From the NCBI GenBank assembly GCA_963662175.1, contig OY759221.1, forward strand, positions 16,644,027-16,708,026: 64,000 bases of DNA, written 5' to 3'. Position 1 is the first letter of the stretch; each line of letters opens with the position of its first letter. The position numbers and the translations under genes are program-made. Positions 1 through 11,820 of the stretch are shown here, piece after piece. The notes beneath the pieces are model-generated. The model did no database searches. It saw nothing but the letters and a program-made list of their open reading frames with translations, and was not told the origin of the DNA. The stretch is from Aradus depressus (Eukaryota > Arthropoda > Insecta > Hemiptera > Aradidae).

Positions 1-1075
1 TGGAAACGGCCGTAAATACATTAGCCTGGAGCCTGGACCCGGGGCCAATTTGTACAGTATGACCCATTTAGTTGCCATCGTATTCACTAGAGTGCAGGCT
101 TTTATTTTTATTTTTCAGAAGAAATTGTCAATTTTGAAATGTTTGAACGAAGAAAAAGGACCAATCGCTACACAATTCACCACGAAGTTTGTGTTGAAAC
201 TGTGTTATAATAATAATTCTTTAATGATTTTAAGCTGTAAATTTTCTCATCTTCCTAGTCTATAAGAGTAGAGAAATATTTCAATGTTGAAATGTTTGAG
301 ACCAGGTGGTAGAAACGGCCGTAAATACATTAGCCTGGACCCGGGCACAATTTGTACAGTATGACCCATTTAGTTTCCATCGTATTCACTAGAGTGCAGG
401 CTTTTATTTTTATTTTTCAGAAAAAATTGTCAATTTCGAAATATTTGAACAAAGAAAAAGGAACAATCGCTACACAATTCACCACGAAGTTTGTGTTGTA
501 TCTGTGTAATAATAATATTTTTTTAATGATTTTATGCTGTAAACTCTCTCATCTTCCTAGCCTATATCAGTAGAGAAAAATTTTCAATTTTGAAATGTTT
601 GAGACCAGGTGGTAGAAACGGCCGGAAATACATTAGCCTGGCCCTGGGGCCAGTTTGTAACGTATCCATTTAGTTTGAACCTTATCCACTAGAGTGCAGG
701 CTTCTATTTTTATTTTGATTTTTTTGTTTTCAGAAAAAATTGTGGTTTTTGAAATGTTTGGACGAAAAAAAAAAGGATCAATCTCTACACTATTCCCCAT
801 GAAGTTTATGTTGTAACTATAAGAGTAGAGAAAAATTTGCAATTTAGAAATGTTTGAGACCAATCACTGAAAACGATCGTAAATATATTAGTCTGGTCCC
901 AGGGTCAATTTGTACAGTATGGCCCATTTAGTTGTCACCTTATTCACTAGAGTGCAGGCTTTTATTTTCATTTTTTTTTTCTCGAAGTAATTGTCAATTT
1001 TGAAATGTTTGAATGACAAAAAAAAAAACAGTTTCTACACTATTTACCACGCAGCCTATACTGTAACTGTGTAAT
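1..1075. repeat. ~300-bp tandem repeat, four diverged copies
   Basis: Copies begin near 4, 306, 612 and 860 with GAAACGGCCGTAAATACATT-like sequence, followed by a CCTGG(A/C)CC block, CATTTAGTT, ACTAGAGTGCAGGCTT and a T-rich tract. The first two copies are very similar; later ones have substitutions and shorter 3' parts. The array is cut by the window edge. I recognise no family and see no coding potential. Confidence 0.85.
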
Positions 1076-2125
1076 AATAAACATTTTCTATTTATTAATA
1101 ATAAAATGTATTTATTTATTTATATTATATGATATGGTAATTGGATACGTCTGTCAATTATGTAGGTACAGTAAAATAGCTTATAAATTATGTACGTCAA
1201 CCGATATTAAATCTTTAATACAAACAGCTGTGATCTGAATGATAATACTTATGAGTATACAATAGAAAATAAATAAACCAAAACCTCCAGTATTAATAAA
1301 TACAATACATACTATTTTTTTTAAGTTTCTAGTTATAAATATTTTTTCAAGACGATGTTTCAGAGAGATAAGACGCCCCTTCCTCAGTTCACATAAAGCA
1401 AAATATAGAAAAATAACATATATATGTATAGGTATACATGTAATAAATAAAAATGTAAATAGCAATGAAGTAATTAGTAAATAACTATAAAAATAATGAT
1501 AATAATAAAAATATAAAACAAAAAGTAATTACGAAAGAACTCTGCTTATTAAAAATGAAAGCGAAGTAATGAAGTTTCCTTAACATAAACATTTTTAATC
1601 TTACTTTTTTTTTATATTATCATTTGCTTTTAAAAAGTGGCGAAGGGAATTAAAGAAGTTATTTATAATGACAATAAAGTAATAATTGATTTGAATTGAA
1701 TCATGGAATATGAAGAAGGAAGATGTTAAGTGGGAAATCTTATTTTTTTAAAGCTTGATATCTCAATTCTTTTCATATATATATTTTTAATTTTCATAAT
1801 ATATTATTAGAATAAACTTTTAAAATAACTCCGTGGAATCAACCAACCATCAGACAGGGGCTCAAGTCAAAAATATTAAGAATTGGCTATGTAATAAATA
1901 TATAATAAAATATTTATATTATTTTAAATTCAAAACCCCATAAGAACGACACCAATTAATTTTCTCTCGAATTAGGCCGATGGAAAGGGGGGTCAGAGAA
2001 ATGGGGCACGCCTCGAAAATTCTAATAACTGTCGATGACAGTGAAATTAACACAATACTGTAAACGAAGAGCCTTCAATTAACCTGGTGAGTAAATTCTG
2101 CCAAATAAAAAGTCTCGGTGACGCA
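1076..2125. other. AT-rich intergenic DNA, no gene seen
   Basis: Low-complexity A/T-rich sequence with scattered homopolymers. The open frames on both strands are short and have no recognisable motif. Confidence 0.6.
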
Positions 2126-3035
2126 TGGGCAGTTCCCCAGAACAAATTAATTAATTACCATTTCGCGGTTTAATTACCATTTAAAAAATTACCATTTTTA
2201 AAAACCAGTTTGCGCTAATATTCAATAGTTTACTTACAAAGGAGCTCCTATATCCTCATAATAAATTGTGTGTCGATAAATTCATTACAACGACAGTTAT
2301 TACTGTTTTTGTATTGAGCACCTCCCGATACGTTCATTACATCGGTAGTTATTGGGTATTTTAAGCCTTTTCATCCCCTTTTCCCTTCTACAGATTCCGC
2401 TGAAAATTATTAAGTGTCGTTCTTTTGTAGTTTTGAATTCACACATGAAATTTTCTGTCGATACATTCATTCTATTGGCAGTTATTAGAGTTTTTGTGTC
2501 AAGCTTCTCCCCTAATCCCACCCTTTCTATCAGTCGATTTGGCTGAAAATCCATAGGTGTCGTTTTAGGAGAGTTTCGAATTCACATATAAAATTTCGTG
2601 TTGATACATTCACTCTATCGGCAGTTATTAGAGTTTTTTTGTCAAGCCTCCCCCCTAATCGCACCCTTCCTTTCAGTCGATTTGGCTGAAAATCAATAAG
2701 TGTTGTCGTAGGAGGATTTTGGGTTCACATATAAAATTTCGTGTCGATACATTCATTCTATCGGCAGTTATTAGAGTTTTTTTGTCAAGCCTCCCCCCTA
2801 ATCCCACCCTTCCTTTCAGTCCATTTGGCTGAAAATCAATAGGTGTTGTTATAGGAGGGTTCTGGATATACATATAAAATTTCGTGTTGATACATTCAAT
2901 CTATCGGCAGTTATCGTGTTTACGGCACACATTTTTTTCATATTTGGAATCTGGAGGTCGGAAAACATGGAATTCCGTTGATTCGATTACATAACTTCCC
3001 GTATACTTCGTTTAGTTGGGGAAGTAAAACTAAAT
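2126..3035 (+). repeat. Dispersed repeat family R, with internal ~150-bp tandem modules
   Basis: It begins with a block (GTTCCCCAGAACAAATTAAT) also found near 31010, 40170 and 47560. It then has four tandem modules (near 2400, 2545, 2690, 2830), each containing GGCTGAAAATC, ATAGGTGT, TATAAAATTTCGTGT and CGGCAGTTATTAGAG. It ends near a palindromic TATACTTCG...GGGGAAGTA segment. Other copies occur throughout the window. No protein was recognised; class unknown, non-autonomous. Confidence 0.7.
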
Positions 3036-3459
3036 GATGGCTTTATACATATTGGGAGCAAGCCATAAGCTGGGAAACTGAAAATAAACCCACGAGTGTC
3101 TTGTTTTAAACGAAACTTCAGAGGTGGTGCAAACAATAGTCTGTGAGAGAGTGGTATTTATCTGAAACAGTGGAACAAACCAACTCTAATTGTGGCCTCT
3201 CATAAAGCTGGTGATGAGAGTAGACACACAATCAGCACAAATCAAGCAACTGGGCGGCCAACTATTGTACAAATCAACTTTTCACATTGGAACCTCCAAC
3301 TATAGAACAGAACAAGGTTAGGATGTGAGCAGAAACAAAAATCTAACTTCACAAGTTAAGATTTAAACTGAAGTACGCTAACTTCGGACTTTGAGCCGCT
3401 CTACCATGAGAGCGAAATACTCTCTCCTACAAAATATGAAAAAAGACAACACAAGGACC

Positions 3460-4052
3460 CAGGGGCGTAGCCAGGATTTTGAGCAGGGGGGGGGGGGGGG
3501 CAGTTAGGCTAAGTGGGTGGGGGGTTTAGACTCCCGGGGGCATAGCCTGCAGTTTCCGTGGTAAGCGTTACAGACTTTTTGTTATTAATTTGGGAGACTC
3601 GGACCTCTAGAGGTAACCACTGACTCTAATACTTAAGTTGACTTTACATGAGCAGCAAAAATGCAAAGCGCAGCAGCAAATGCACGCTGTGGTTTCTGTG
3701 CTTTTGAAATTAAATGACTCACATCCGATAGCGTCCATTTGCTGCTGCTACGTTTTGCATTTTTACTACGCATGTAAAATCAGCTTTAAGATTATAAAGT
3801 ATAACATAAATGATGATTTTGAGCAAGGAAATGAAATGATGGAATTCATGTATATTTAAATAAATATATTATGACTTGTTTTGTACATGTACATTTATGT
3901 AACAGCTGATTACTGATTTAGGAATCAGACGCACGGGAAATTTGAAGGTCCTATTGGTAACTTGCAAGCAATCCATTGCTAATAAAAATGATTTTATCTT
4001 GGTTTTTTGCTCTGGCCAGGGCCCCCCCCCCCCCCCCCCAGCTACGCCCCTG
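3460..4052. mobile_element. hAT-type foldback MITE with 8-bp target duplication
   Basis: The ends are inverted (CAGGGGCGTAGC... and ...GCTACGCCCCTG), each followed inward by a G- or C-homopolymer. Flanking 8-mers are CAAGGACC (3452-3459) and CAAGGACA (4053-4060), a 7/8 match typical of hAT target duplications. The interior holds a long inverted repeat built around TTACATG..GCAGCAAAAATGCAAA. No transposase is present. A second, reverse copy is at 9000-9425. Confidence 0.82.
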
Positions 4053-4195
4053 CAAGGACATCAGGACAAAATTGCTTATTTCATGGAAGACAACTGATAA
4101 AGTAACCTCCATTTTGGTTACTCCACAACAAAATAATACAAGACAATTCCATGTTTGTTAGAAAAAATTCGGGAAATTTAAATAAATTTGGGTCT

Positions 4196-4536
4196 GGTTA
4201 GGTTTTATGACTCATGCCCGGGCTTTAACTACGAGGTCTTATCGCCTACTACCAAAGCGCTCTTTCGTCACTCTGGTGGACATGAGCCCGACTCTACTAT
4301 GGGAGTTCTAAATTTTGCCTACCCTAAATTTGTATTAACCTAGGGCAGGGGTCTTTAACGAGTACCTGACATCGTACAGGCTCGGGACCATCGCTCAACG
4401 TCCCATCCGAAGGACGACGTGCTTAACATTATTTTTCCTTCCAGATAAAATAAACTAAGGGCCTCGGTCGGGTTACGATCCCACGACCTTGAGCTCAGAA
4501 GACAAGCACGCATACCACTGAGCTACCGGCGCCTTC
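4196..4536 (-). repeat. tRNA-derived SINE copy 1
   Basis: Read on the minus strand it starts GGCGCCGGTAGCTCAGTGG (A-box-like) and carries a diverged B box in the tRNA-like head. The body has the common blocks CGTCCTTCGGATGGGACGTT and GGTACTCGTTAAAGACC, and it ends CATGAGTCATAAAACCTAACC. Confidence 0.88.
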
Positions 4537-5156
4537 TTGAAAAAAAAATAAATAATATTATAATACCTTTTTTACATAAAATATTCCAATTGAATAGATT
4601 AAATGTAGTGGACAATAAAAAAATAAAAAATAAAGTTAGACGGTAGAAGAAGGTGCAGGGAAATGTGGGAAAAGGCAAGTTGAGGGATTGGCGAAACTCC
4701 GGGAGTTAGGCTGACTTTAGCCGCTTTTGTCCCGATTTAAACTCATCCTCTTCAGCAAAAAAAAAAAAAAAAAAAAAAAAAAGCCATACTTTTTTTTTTT
4801 TGTTCTGTCTCAGTTTAAACAAGTTTGTTGTGGCGAGGGGAGGAGAGGAAGGGACTAAGCGCGCTTTTAGCTCACAAACTCAAACTCTTTTTATAGGGTT
4901 ACTGAGTCCAAAACAAACAGAAGAACACTTATCAAGATTGTAAGGTGTCTGCTTTCCCTTCCATTCATTCTACACTTCCCATTCATAAGTTTTTTTTTTT
5001 GTGAAATTAAAATGAAAGTTAAAGCGCCATTTTTCATATCATTATTTAATATCACTCTTTTTTCAACTCTTGAAGTAACAAATAATCAACAAGGAATTCA
5101 TCATCAAATCTAAAAAAATATAATATTTCAATACATTATTTTATGATATAATACAA
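4537..5156. other. Low-complexity intergenic DNA
   Basis: Contains a ~26-base A run (4757) and T runs. No gene or clear repeat family is seen. Confidence 0.5.
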
Positions 5157-5684
5157 TCATATATATGTATAAAGCAGAAAATGTCTGTGCGTTGTACCGC
5201 TATAACTCACGAACGGCTTCATGGATTTGATTAATTTTTTTTTTAATTTGTTCGTCATCGTCTGTTAAAGGTTATAGGCGTATTAGTACCTCAATATCTG
5301 GTCCATCCCAGCATCCACCCACGCAATCTTTGTAACTCAAAAACCACTGCAATGATTAATGAGGAATCTTTTTGAATAGATAAGTTTTATCTATCGGAAG
5401 GTTAAGGTCTATTTTTTAATCAATCCCTGGTCCATCCCAGCATCCACTCACGCAATCTTTGTAACTCGAAAACCATTGCAACGATTAATGAGAAATCTTT
5501 TTGAATAAATTAGTTTTAGCTCCAAAGCTAGCGTTACTACAGTTGAAGGACTATAAGCCTTATTCCGTATGAATAATTGAAAATTATAACATCATGAATG
5601 TACTGTCGAGGAACTGAATAGCCTTATAGAAGATATTGGGAGAAAAGTCAAAGTTCCCCGGGCAACGCCGGGTATTACTGCTAG
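5157..5684 (+). mobile_element. Short non-autonomous Helitron
   Basis: It begins TC and ends with hairpin CCCGGGCAACGCCGGG followed by TATTACTGCTAG, the CTRR-type Helitron terminus. It lies between host A (5156) and T (5685), with no target duplication, as expected for Helitrons. Its last ~160 bp (from AAAGCTAGCGTTACTACAG) match the 3' part of the large array at 11821-25541, so both belong to one family. An internal ~125-bp tandem pair (GGTCCATCCCAGCATCCAC) is at 5300 and 5427. No Rep/helicase is present. Confidence 0.88.
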
Positions 5685-5939
5685 TTATTAATATATAATA
5701 ATATTAACTGGTGAAAATATCGATCAATAAATAATATATTTGTTGTCATATTGTCACAACATATAATATAATGTGTTTATCCATTTCTGGAGATACCGAA
5801 CAGCTTATTTCATTTTTAAATGACAAACTTAATCAGCAAATGAATACGAATCGAAGCATTTCAACAACAAATTCGAAAATTACCATCGACACTGTATTCT
5901 CGCGGTATTTAGAGACATTACAATCACAGTTGTAAGCCA

Positions 5940-6370
5940 TGACTCTCACATAATGGTGTTGTTACCTAGTTATTTAACGACATCCATGCCCCGGGAGGGA
6001 GTTCTATCTACGAAATAAAACTCACTCCCGGACGTGGTTCGAACCCGCAGGCTATCTATGGTGATGGTGGAGACTATATGACCGAAGCCCCACGCTCTAG
6101 CCCGCACGGCCACCATGGCTCCCTCATTTCATAATTCGTAATATTGATATTTTAGTTAAATTCAATACAACGTTAAATATGATCAGTAATGTAGTAAACA
6201 TACAATATTATATCTAATCATACTTAAAAAACGTGATTAGGTATAACATTGTATTTTTACAACATTATTGGTCATATTTAACGTTGTAGTGAATGTAACT
6301 AATATGTCAATACTACGAACTATAGAATGAGGGAGCCATGGATGTTGTTAAATAACTAGGTAACACCATT
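5940..6370. repeat. Foldback element with a second tRNA-like SINE head
   Basis: TAATGGTGTTGTTACCTAG (5952) is mirrored at 6338-6373, and the ~90 bp from 6122 is mirrored by 6240-6335, making a large imperfect hairpin. The left arm includes a minus-strand tRNA-like sequence (about 6030-6118: GGCCGTGCGGGCTAGAGCG then GGTTCGAACCACG as B box), which differs from the main SINE. The right arm lacks this head, so one arm is truncated. Confidence 0.7.
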
Positions 6371-6709
6371 ATGTTGTGTTTACTAATATACATCGTACAT
6401 AAAGTCAAAAAAAATATAAATGAAATGATCATTCAGTAACAAACTTTTAGGTTAAGGTGCTTCGATAGCTTAAATTTGTGGTAAAAGAAAATAATATAAA
6501 ACAAATAATATAAATAGAAAATAATATAAATCTAAAAAAATATAATTATTTTAGCTATCACAAATCTATAATTTCTATAAAAGAAATTGAAGAAAGAACA
6601 ATAAATTTGAAAGTTTAATTCCTCATAGTACTTTCCTTATTGTAACATTATAAAACAAATTTTAATCAAAATCAGTGCACGACAGCAAATTTTTGAAACT
6701 AAAAAAGTT

Positions 6710-7650
6710 TAAAGTTCACACGATGACAGTATTCAATTCAATTCAATTCAATTCAATTCAATTCTTTATTAGCCTTTAAGAAATACATCTTTTAGGCTCA
6801 GGGTTCGGCCTGATATATACATTATTCAGTTTAAAAAAAGTACAAATAAATGAAAATATAAAATAATAATAATAATAAAATACAAAGTAATATAGAAGCT
6901 AACTGTTAATTAACAAATTAAAACAAAAATAAAAATGGTATTTTATTTGAAAACTTCAATGTCCTCTAATTTTTAGCGCCCTTACTATGTATAGTATAAT
7001 ATTATTGAGGTTTTGGTTGTTTGCAATGTTGAAAAGGGTCTTGTAAGGTTGTGGGCTCTTTAGTGCTTCTACCAGGTACTTTTTTCTTATTTGGCTGAAG
7101 GCTGGACACTCCATGAAGAAATGGTGGATGTCGTCCGGTCGGTCTTCGTTGCAGACACTACAGCTGTCTTCCCTGTTACACGATGACAGTAACTGCCATG
7201 ATAGTATTGCCATGCCATTTCACTTCCATGACATTGTGACAATTTTGTCAGCCCGTGTGACAGCTGTGCCATGGAGGAACTTGCAGGCCTTGTCGTTGTA
7301 GGTGAAATTTTGAAAAAAATTAATGCATCTTTATATATTAAAAAACGTAAGAAAAAGTGGACTCGTGAATGGATTCATATGTATTAAACCTTTCAGACTA
7401 TTGAAAAAACCAACAATAAATAAACAGAAATAATAATATTATTAGCCGCTGATAACAGAATTGAAATGATAGTGAACTGTCAAAGCCATTCAGACGATGG
7501 CAGTTGCTGTCACAGTCGCGGCAATAGCAAGTCAAACTTGATAGTGCGACAGGACCGTACTGACAGTATCTTCGTTCACACGATGACAGAAATCACGACA
7601 GTCGCTGTCGCGGCAGCAACTGTCGTGATTTCTGTCATCGTGTGAACGGG
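6710..7650. mobile_element. MITE with TTCACACGATGACAG ends, split by a LINE
   Basis: The left end TTCACACGATGACAG is at 6716; the right end is an almost perfect palindrome at 7573-7646 with two 28-bp arms ending ...CATCGTGTGAAC. The interior is rich in TGACAG/CTGTCA words. A LINE fragment inserted at 6732-7177 divides it. No coding sequence of its own is seen. Confidence 0.7.
6732..7177 (-). mobile_element. 5'-truncated non-LTR retrotransposon (Jockey/I-like) 3' end
   Basis: The minus strand encodes, up to 7177, a zinc-knuckle tail with CSVCNEDRPDDIHHFFMECP (Cys-x2-Cys...His-His...Cys), typical of the C terminus of LINE reverse transcriptases. A stop, an AATAAAG signal and an (AATTG)n tail follow. 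A 14-bp duplication ACACGATGACAGTA at 6718-6731 and 7178-7191 fixes the insertion exactly. Only about 446 bp arrived, so it was dead on arrival. Confidence 0.88.
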
Positions 7651-8273
7651 GCTTTAAGCAGATGTTTACCCATCAATTCGTGAGTATCACGTCACTCACA
7701 CATCCCTCATTTGGTTCTCTGATCGCAACAAGTTAAAGTGTGTAGTCAAAATACAACATATCTAAAGTTTTCCGATTACATTTTTTCTCAGGGTTTTTAA
7801 TATTTTTATAAAGGATTCTGGATAAAAATTATAAAATAAAGACATAAAACCAGCTTTTAAAAATTTTCACCTTAATCAAGGTACTATTTATAAAAAAAAA
7901 AAAAAAAAAAGAAAGCTTCTTCAAAGAAAAAGAAAAAAACGAAAGTCTTTCAAGCCCTCAATATTAGCCTCCAACATTAGTGAGAGGGGACTTGGGTAAT
8001 AAAGACCAGTTAATTTATTCTTAAGACGGGAGCTCCAAATTGAAATTAATAATGTGCAGGGGGAGGGAGGGTGGTGTGGGGGGGGGGGGGGGGGGGGGGG
8101 GGGGGGAGGTTTTACAAAAGTTGACAAAAGCCACGCCAGCCTAATATGGTACTGCCAACCTAACTTACAAAATTTACCATATTTTCTAAAGGAATTGAAC
8201 TAAACCTAACTTTCTCGGAAATTTTATATTCACTTTTGCTACACACAGAAAACATTCATTATATCACTGTCCC
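7651..8273. other. Intergenic DNA with a very long G-run
   Basis: A purine tract at 8058-8107 ends in a G run of about 27. A 19-base A run is at 7892. No gene is seen. Confidence 0.55.
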
Positions 8274-8609
8274 GAGGGCGCCGGTAGCTCAGTGGTGTGC
8301 GTGCTTGTCTCCTGAGCTCAAGATCGTGGGTTCGAAACCCAAACGAGGCCTCTAGTTTATTTAATGTGGGAGGTAAAATAAACTTGAGCATGCCGTCCTT
8401 CGGATGGGACGTTAAGCGATGGTCCCTAGCCTGTATGATGTCAGGTACTCGTTAAAGACCGCTGGCCTAGATGAATAAAACATATAGGGTAGGCAAAATT
8501 TAGGACTTAGTAGAGTCGGGGCGCATGTACACCAGAGTGACGAAAGAGCGCTCTGGTAGTAGGCGATATGACCTCGTAGTTAAAGCCCGGCATGAGTCAT
8601 AAAACCTAA
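8274..8609 (+). repeat. tRNA-derived SINE copy 2
   Basis: A plus-strand copy reading GAGGGCGCCGGTAGCTCAGT with B-box-like GGGTTCGAAACCC. The common body follows, ending CATGAGTCATAAAACCTAA. Nearly full length. Confidence 0.9.
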
Positions 8610-8671
8610 GCTATCCTGTCCCTACTTTCAATTAAATAATCTATCCCTTAATGTAATTTGGGGACAGACAT

Positions 8672-8985
8672 TTCTCTTTTTACTTCCTCAGCTATACAAA
8701 GTATAGGGGAAGTTATGGAATCGGTCAAAATTTCAACGAAATTTCATGTTTTCAGACCTCTAGATTTCAAATACGAAAAAAAGAAATGTCTGTCTGTGTG
8801 TTTGTGAACACGATAACTCTCGATAGGATGAATGTATCGATACAACATTTTATATGTGAATCCAGAACGCTTTAATGACGACATCTAGTGTTTTTCAGCC
8901 AGCAAATTACATGAGGGTATTAGGGGGAAGGCTTAATATAAAAACTGCTAATAGAATCAATGTATTAACTCGAAATTTGCGCGTG
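8672..8985 (-). repeat. Family R fragment
   Basis: It opens with the palindromic ACTTCCTCAGCTATACAAAG / TATAGGGGAAGT block, then CGATAACTCTCGATAGGATG, CGATACAACATTTTATATGTG and the TTTTCAGCC module seen in other family R copies. Confidence 0.6.
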
Positions 8986-8999
8986 CCCTCATAACAATG

Positions 9000-9425
9000 A
9001 AATAAACTAAACTAAATATATATATTTAATTTAAATATATATGAATTCGATCATTTCATTTCCTTGCTCAAAATCGTCATTTATGTTATACTTTATAATC
9101 TTAAAGCTGATTTTACATGCGCAGTAAAAATGCAAAACGGAGCAGCAGCAAATGCACGCTATTGGATGTGAGTTATTTAATTTTAAAAGCACAGAAACCA
9201 CAGCGTGCATTTGCTGCTCATGTAAAGTCAACTTAAGTATTACAGTCAGTGGTTACCTCAGGGGGAGCTTCTAGAAGTCCGAGTCTCCCAAATTAATAAC
9301 AAAAAGTCTGCAACGCTAACCACGGAAACTGCGGGATGTGCCCCCGGGAGTCTATACCCCCCACCCTCGTCGCCTAACTTTGCCCCTCCCCCTCCCCCCC
9401 GCCCCCCGAAATGCTAGCTCCCCCC
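9000..9425 (-). mobile_element. Second copy of the hAT-type foldback MITE, truncated
   Basis: The reverse complement matches the interior of the element at 3460-4052, including the AGCAGCAAATGCACGC inverted repeats and the C/G-rich end near 9390-9425. The outer CAGGGGCG terminus has decayed (CCAGGGGGGAGC). No target duplication found. Confidence 0.7.
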
Positions 9426-9829
9426 TGGATATACGTTTATGGTGTTGTAATTTAGAGGCATAGCAATTGCAACTTTTAAGTTGAGGAACACGGACATATT
9501 GTGGAAACTTATAAGAAATAAAAACAACTTCTTTTTTTGAAATATTGTCTATTTCACAAAAAAATTTTATGCAATCATTTGATATTTTTTATAACTTCCT
9601 ATTATTTCTGTATTTGGGTTAGGGCATGTGTGTTGTGAACGCTCTACCCCAAAAACGATTGCAGCTATGAACTTGGAATACAGAAGTCACAGGAGCTAAG
9701 GTACCATTAAATTTTGGCATACATTTAATATTTCTATAAAAAATAAAAAAAAAAGGCAACGTCCCGAGCAAGAATCAATAAATATTCTTCTTGTGGGAGG
9801 GGGGGGGGGGGGGGGGGGGGTGTACACGT

Positions 9830-10060
9830 ATAATGTTTTGTGTTGATAAACATCATCATCCTCCGCGCTACAGACCCATTCAAGCCTTGCGTCCCCATCG
9901 ACTGCCTCCATCCATCTTTTCCTGGGTCTTCCTCCTCCTCTGTTTCCCTCCGGGACCATCAACATCAGTCTTCACGAGTTTTAAACTCTTGCATCGTCTG
10001 CACGTGGCCTGCCTGTCGGTCTGATAGCCTATTTACTTATACCCAACACATTCCAGAAGG
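9830..10060 (-). pseudogene. RTE-like LINE 3' fragment
   Basis: The minus strand encodes PEGNRGGGRPRKRWMEAV, the conserved C-terminal R-G-x-GRPRxRW motif of RTE-type and related insect LINE proteins. It ends in a (GAT)n tail at 9848-9856 (plus-strand CATCATCATC). Frameshifts are present upstream. A G run of more than 20 bases abuts it at about 9797-9820. Confidence 0.7.
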
Positions 10061-10084
10061 GCTTATTAGGATTAGCTCTCGGCC

Positions 10085-10680
10085 TGTCTGTCCAAGATAG
10101 AAAGAATTACAATTTTTATATTTAATTTTATAAACGCTGATTTTGTCAGTGTTTTGTTTACACTTCCCATAGGCTGACATCCAATGAGCTTGTACATATT
10201 TCATTTTTCCTAAGGCCTCAATGCAAAGGTATCAACCTCCTGTACATTTTTTCCCCCAACCAACGACCTATATATGTTTATATACAAGGTAATCTGACAT
10301 ATATAATGTAATATGTATAATATATATAATAATACATATTACCTTATATATGTTGTATATATAACATATATTAGGTAATATGGCCTTCTGAATCCTCCCC
10401 TCACCCCCATTCCCCTACTTCTCTTTGGACGATTCTAATGGTCCATTAGATAGCCTCCCCCCCCAATCAAACTTGAAGAAGCCGAAAGAAACTTGGTTCT
10501 GAGAAGTGAGAAGTGATATGGTGTGGCTAAGGTAGTAAGGTACGAGTAGGGTAAAGTTAGTCGGATATAGGCAAGTGGAGGTCTGAAGGAGTCCCACGGG
10601 AGAAGAACTTAGTGAGATAGTCTCCATCAGTGGCAGGGCGGGGGTCAGCAGTCAGTAACACCAGACTAACAGTTGCCACT
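10085..10680. other. Intergenic DNA with AT palindromes
   Basis: Alternating TA-rich imperfect inverted repeats occupy 10265-10382, bounded by AGGTAAT and ATTACCT words. Nothing else is recognised. Confidence 0.5.
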
Positions 10681-10699
10681 TTCAAACCCACTTTTAGAA

Positions 10700-11449
10700 C
10701 TTTTTAGCTCCACTTCTCGAGGAAAGCTAAAATTTCATCACACATTGAACGATTTCGTGTTATGATATATAAAAAGTACACTGTGATAATTTAAAAAAGG
10801 TTGTTAAATAAAATATAAATGATGAAAAATGGAAATAATAAAATTAAATAATAAATATTAGCAAATTTACTATAGAAATTATAGCTGGTCTTCTACTAAA
10901 TTTTGATTTCTACAGTAGATTCCAAAAAGAGCCCTAAAAAAATAACGAAAGTTCAAGACTTGCAATTTTGAAGAAAGTGCATGTATTTTAAAAAAAGTCA
11001 ACTAATAATTATTTCAATTGGATTTCTTCTAAATGTAAAAATGAGAGGCCATATTGTTCTTCTATCCAAAGCCATAAATTATCATACTGGGTTCACAGGG
11101 AAATGAATAGCATAGAATAAGAGAACAAATATTGGGTTTATTTATCTAAACCTACATTATAAATAAAATCAAAATATCAATATCAAATAAAAAATCAAAT
11201 TACTTAATCAATAAAAATCGTATAAACTAATTTCTACATTTCTACTTGATCACTACACCTTAACCCTAAAAACACTAGACTGTCCCCTTCCACAACACAA
11301 CTTAGAATGTTTCATCGTCGTCTTTTGTGCTCCATTCATTGGTTGTTCACATTTCGTTTTAAAACAAAATGCGACTAGTCCATCTTTGTATATTTATTCA
11401 CTAATTAATTTACTTCACTCCTAACAGCTGTTTTTATACAAATAATAAT
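10700..11449. repeat. Repeat D, copy 1
   Basis: Collinear with 26260-27320 at clear but diverged similarity; shared blocks include TGTAGCTGGTCTACTACTAA-like and AACAAATATTGGGTT sequence, CTAACAGCTG and AATAATAATAATTGATTTT. The class is unknown. It matters because it provides a paralogous empty site for the Helitron array. Confidence 0.75.
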
Positions 11450-11460
11450 AATTGATTTTA

Positions 11461-11806
11461 GGTTAGGTTAGGTTTTATGACTCATGCCCAGGCTTTAACC
11501 ACGAGGTCATATCGCCTACTACCAGAGCGCTCTTTCGTCACTCTGGTGGACATGAGCCCGACTCTACTGTGGGAGTCCTAAATTTTGCCTACCCTAAATT
11601 GTTATTCACCTAGAGTAGGGTCTTTAACGATTACCTGACATTGTACAGGCTCGGGACCATCGCCTAACGTCCCATCCGAAGGACGGCATGCTTAAGTTTA
11701 TTTTACCTCCCAGATAAAATAAACTAAGAGCCTCAGTCGGGTTTCGAACCCACGTTCTTGAGCTCAGAAGGCAAGCACGCATACCACTGAGCTACTGGCG
11801 CCCTCT
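11461..11806 (-). repeat. tRNA-derived SINE copy 3, with target duplication
   Basis: A full-length minus-strand copy. An 11-bp duplication AATTGATTTTA flanks it (11450-11460 and 11807-11817). Its 3' tail on the minus strand reads AACCTAACCTAACC, i.e. (CCTAA)n. The head keeps A- and B-box-like sequence. Confidence 0.92.
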
Positions 11807-11820
11807 AATTGATTTTATAA

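Noticed and set aside
50..573. Paired open frames MYSMTHLV... as a small gene family
   Set aside because: They sit at equal positions in a 300-bp tandem repeat and are lost in copies 3 and 4.
6722..6770. CRISPR-like or regulatory short repeat (ATTCAATTCAATTC)
   Set aside because: It is the simple-sequence tail of the LINE inserted at 6732-7177; the genome is eukaryotic.
8281..8350. Real tRNA gene
   Set aside because: The A and B boxes belong to the head of a SINE repeated about 17 times with a conserved non-tRNA body.
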